A stretch of 64,000 nt of DNA from PALSA-693 sp963780345 (GTDB taxonomy: Bacteria; Actinomycetota; Acidimicrobiia; Acidimicrobiales; Palsa-688), in assembly GCA_963780345.1 (NCBI GenBank), contig CAWABU010000002.1:558001-622000 (forward strand). The letters run 5' to 3'. The notes below the pieces were generated by a model. It saw only the letters and a list, made by a program, of their open reading frames with translations. It was not told the origin of the DNA and searched no databases. Positions within the stretch are counted from its first letter, which is position 1; each line of letters opens with the position of its first letter. Below, piece by piece: positions 63,672 through 64,000 of this stretch. The translations under genes were made by a program, and so were the position numbers.

Positions 63672-64000
63672 ATGAGGGGCCGGGTGGCGGGATCGCCAGT
63701 CCAAGACCAGACCGAAACGGGTCAGGCGGCGGGCCCAGGGCGGCGCTTCCGGGCCCGCTGGCTGTTGCTCGGCCTGGCCGTGGCGGTGGTGCTCGCCATC
63801 ACCGCCAGCGGGGTGCTCTTCGTCTGGCCGCCAACCGACCAGCCGACCCACGCCGACGCCATCGTCAGCCTCAACGGCCGCAACGAAGCCGCTCGAGAGG
63901 CTCTGGCCGTCTCGCTCGCGGAGCGGGGTTATGCACCGGTGCTGCTCTTCTCTCAGGGCAACTCGTACACGACCCCCTGCCCGGTCGTTCCGCACGTCCG
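63672..64000 (+). CDS. YdcF/DUF218-like membrane protein (3' part missing)
   Basis: The frame starts at an ATG at 63672 and runs off the window end, so about 109 codons are visible. After a basic head (RRFRARWLLLGLAVAVVL) there is one membrane helix and then HADAIVSLNGRNEAAREAL and GYAPVLLFSQGNS, matching the start of the DUF218 domain (DAIVVLGG...). Such proteins are anchored outside the membrane and some act on undecaprenyl-linked or wall precursors; the catalytic residues lie beyond the window. Confidence 0.7.
   Translation, partial: MRGRVAGSPVQDQTETGQAAGPGRRFRARWLLLGLAVAVVLAITASGVLFVWPPTDQPTHADAIVSLNGRNEAAREALAVSLAERGYAPVLLFSQGNSYTTPCPVVPHV

Overview
The window looks like part of the chromosome of a high-GC, Gram-positive actinobacterium, possibly an Acidimicrobiia-like or other poorly sampled lineage. 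That placement is inferred from gene content, not tested. Supporting signs are frequent GTG and TTG starts with GGAGG-type ribosome sites, Tat and lipoprotein signals, an LPXTG-anchored surface protein, a DtxR/MntR-type regulator, FxsA, a DUF4012 protein and a Wzc-type BY-kinase fused to its Wzz domain. No CRISPR array, rRNA or intact insertion sequence was seen.

Layout. 1-11.9 kb: general functions. These are a MacB/LolD-type ABC exporter (cut by the window start), a CocE/NonD hydrolase, a hotdog-fold protein, FxsA, a NatAB-like ABC exporter, a truncated globin, an alpha/beta hydrolase, and a manganese unit of small membrane protein, MntR-like regulator and Nramp transporter. 12.1-26.0 kb: a long run of minus-strand genes that reads as one uptake and catabolism locus. 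It has a cyclase-family hydrolase, a complete Liv-type ABC importer (binding protein, LivH, fused LivM-LivG, LivF), an FMN-dependent 2-hydroxyacid oxidase, an HpcH/HpaI aldolase, three metal-dependent amidohydrolases (two of them a tandem duplicate), a Rieske ferredoxin-like protein, a phthalate-dioxygenase-type reductase and a possible P450 scrap. 26.4-42.3 kb: an exopolysaccharide/cell-surface locus, visibly less GC-rich at its left end. It has glycosyltransferases (one a double-domain fusion), a methyltransferase, a polyprenyl glycosylphosphotransferase, an asparagine-synthase-like amidotransferase, a Wzz/BY-kinase, an LPXTG protein, a frameshifted DUF4012 protein and a low-molecular-weight tyrosine phosphatase. 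No Wzx flippase or Wzy polymerase is visible.

42.3-48.0 kb: a YwaF-like membrane protein, a UMF1-type MFS transporter, a GH3 lipoprotein, an unknown small protein and a double-domain carboxymuconolactone-decarboxylase-like protein, with two long gene-poor gaps. 48.8-55.2 kb: a tRNA-Thr(CGT) followed by a tyrosine integrase, then a zone rich in broken genes (rhomboid protease, epoxide hydrolase, frameshifted type-B esterase) among intact enoyl-CoA hydratase and NmrA-like genes. This looks like the worn edge of a genomic island. 55.6-61.5 kb: the most unusual part. A giant reading frame, split by one apparent frameshift, would encode about 1,500 residues with an N-terminal beta-sandwich-like segment and two C-terminal OmpA-like domains joined by a Gly-Ser-Asp-Gln-Pro repeat linker. 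It is translationally coupled to a second unrecognised 331-residue protein and followed by a 66-residue one. 61.4-64 kb: a 2-hydroxyacid dehydrogenase, two small proteins and the start of a YdcF/DUF218 protein cut by the window end.

Frameshifts recur (DUF4012, esterase, giant protein, small membrane protein, epoxide hydrolase). Some of these may be assembly errors, and raw reads would decide that before biology is read into them.
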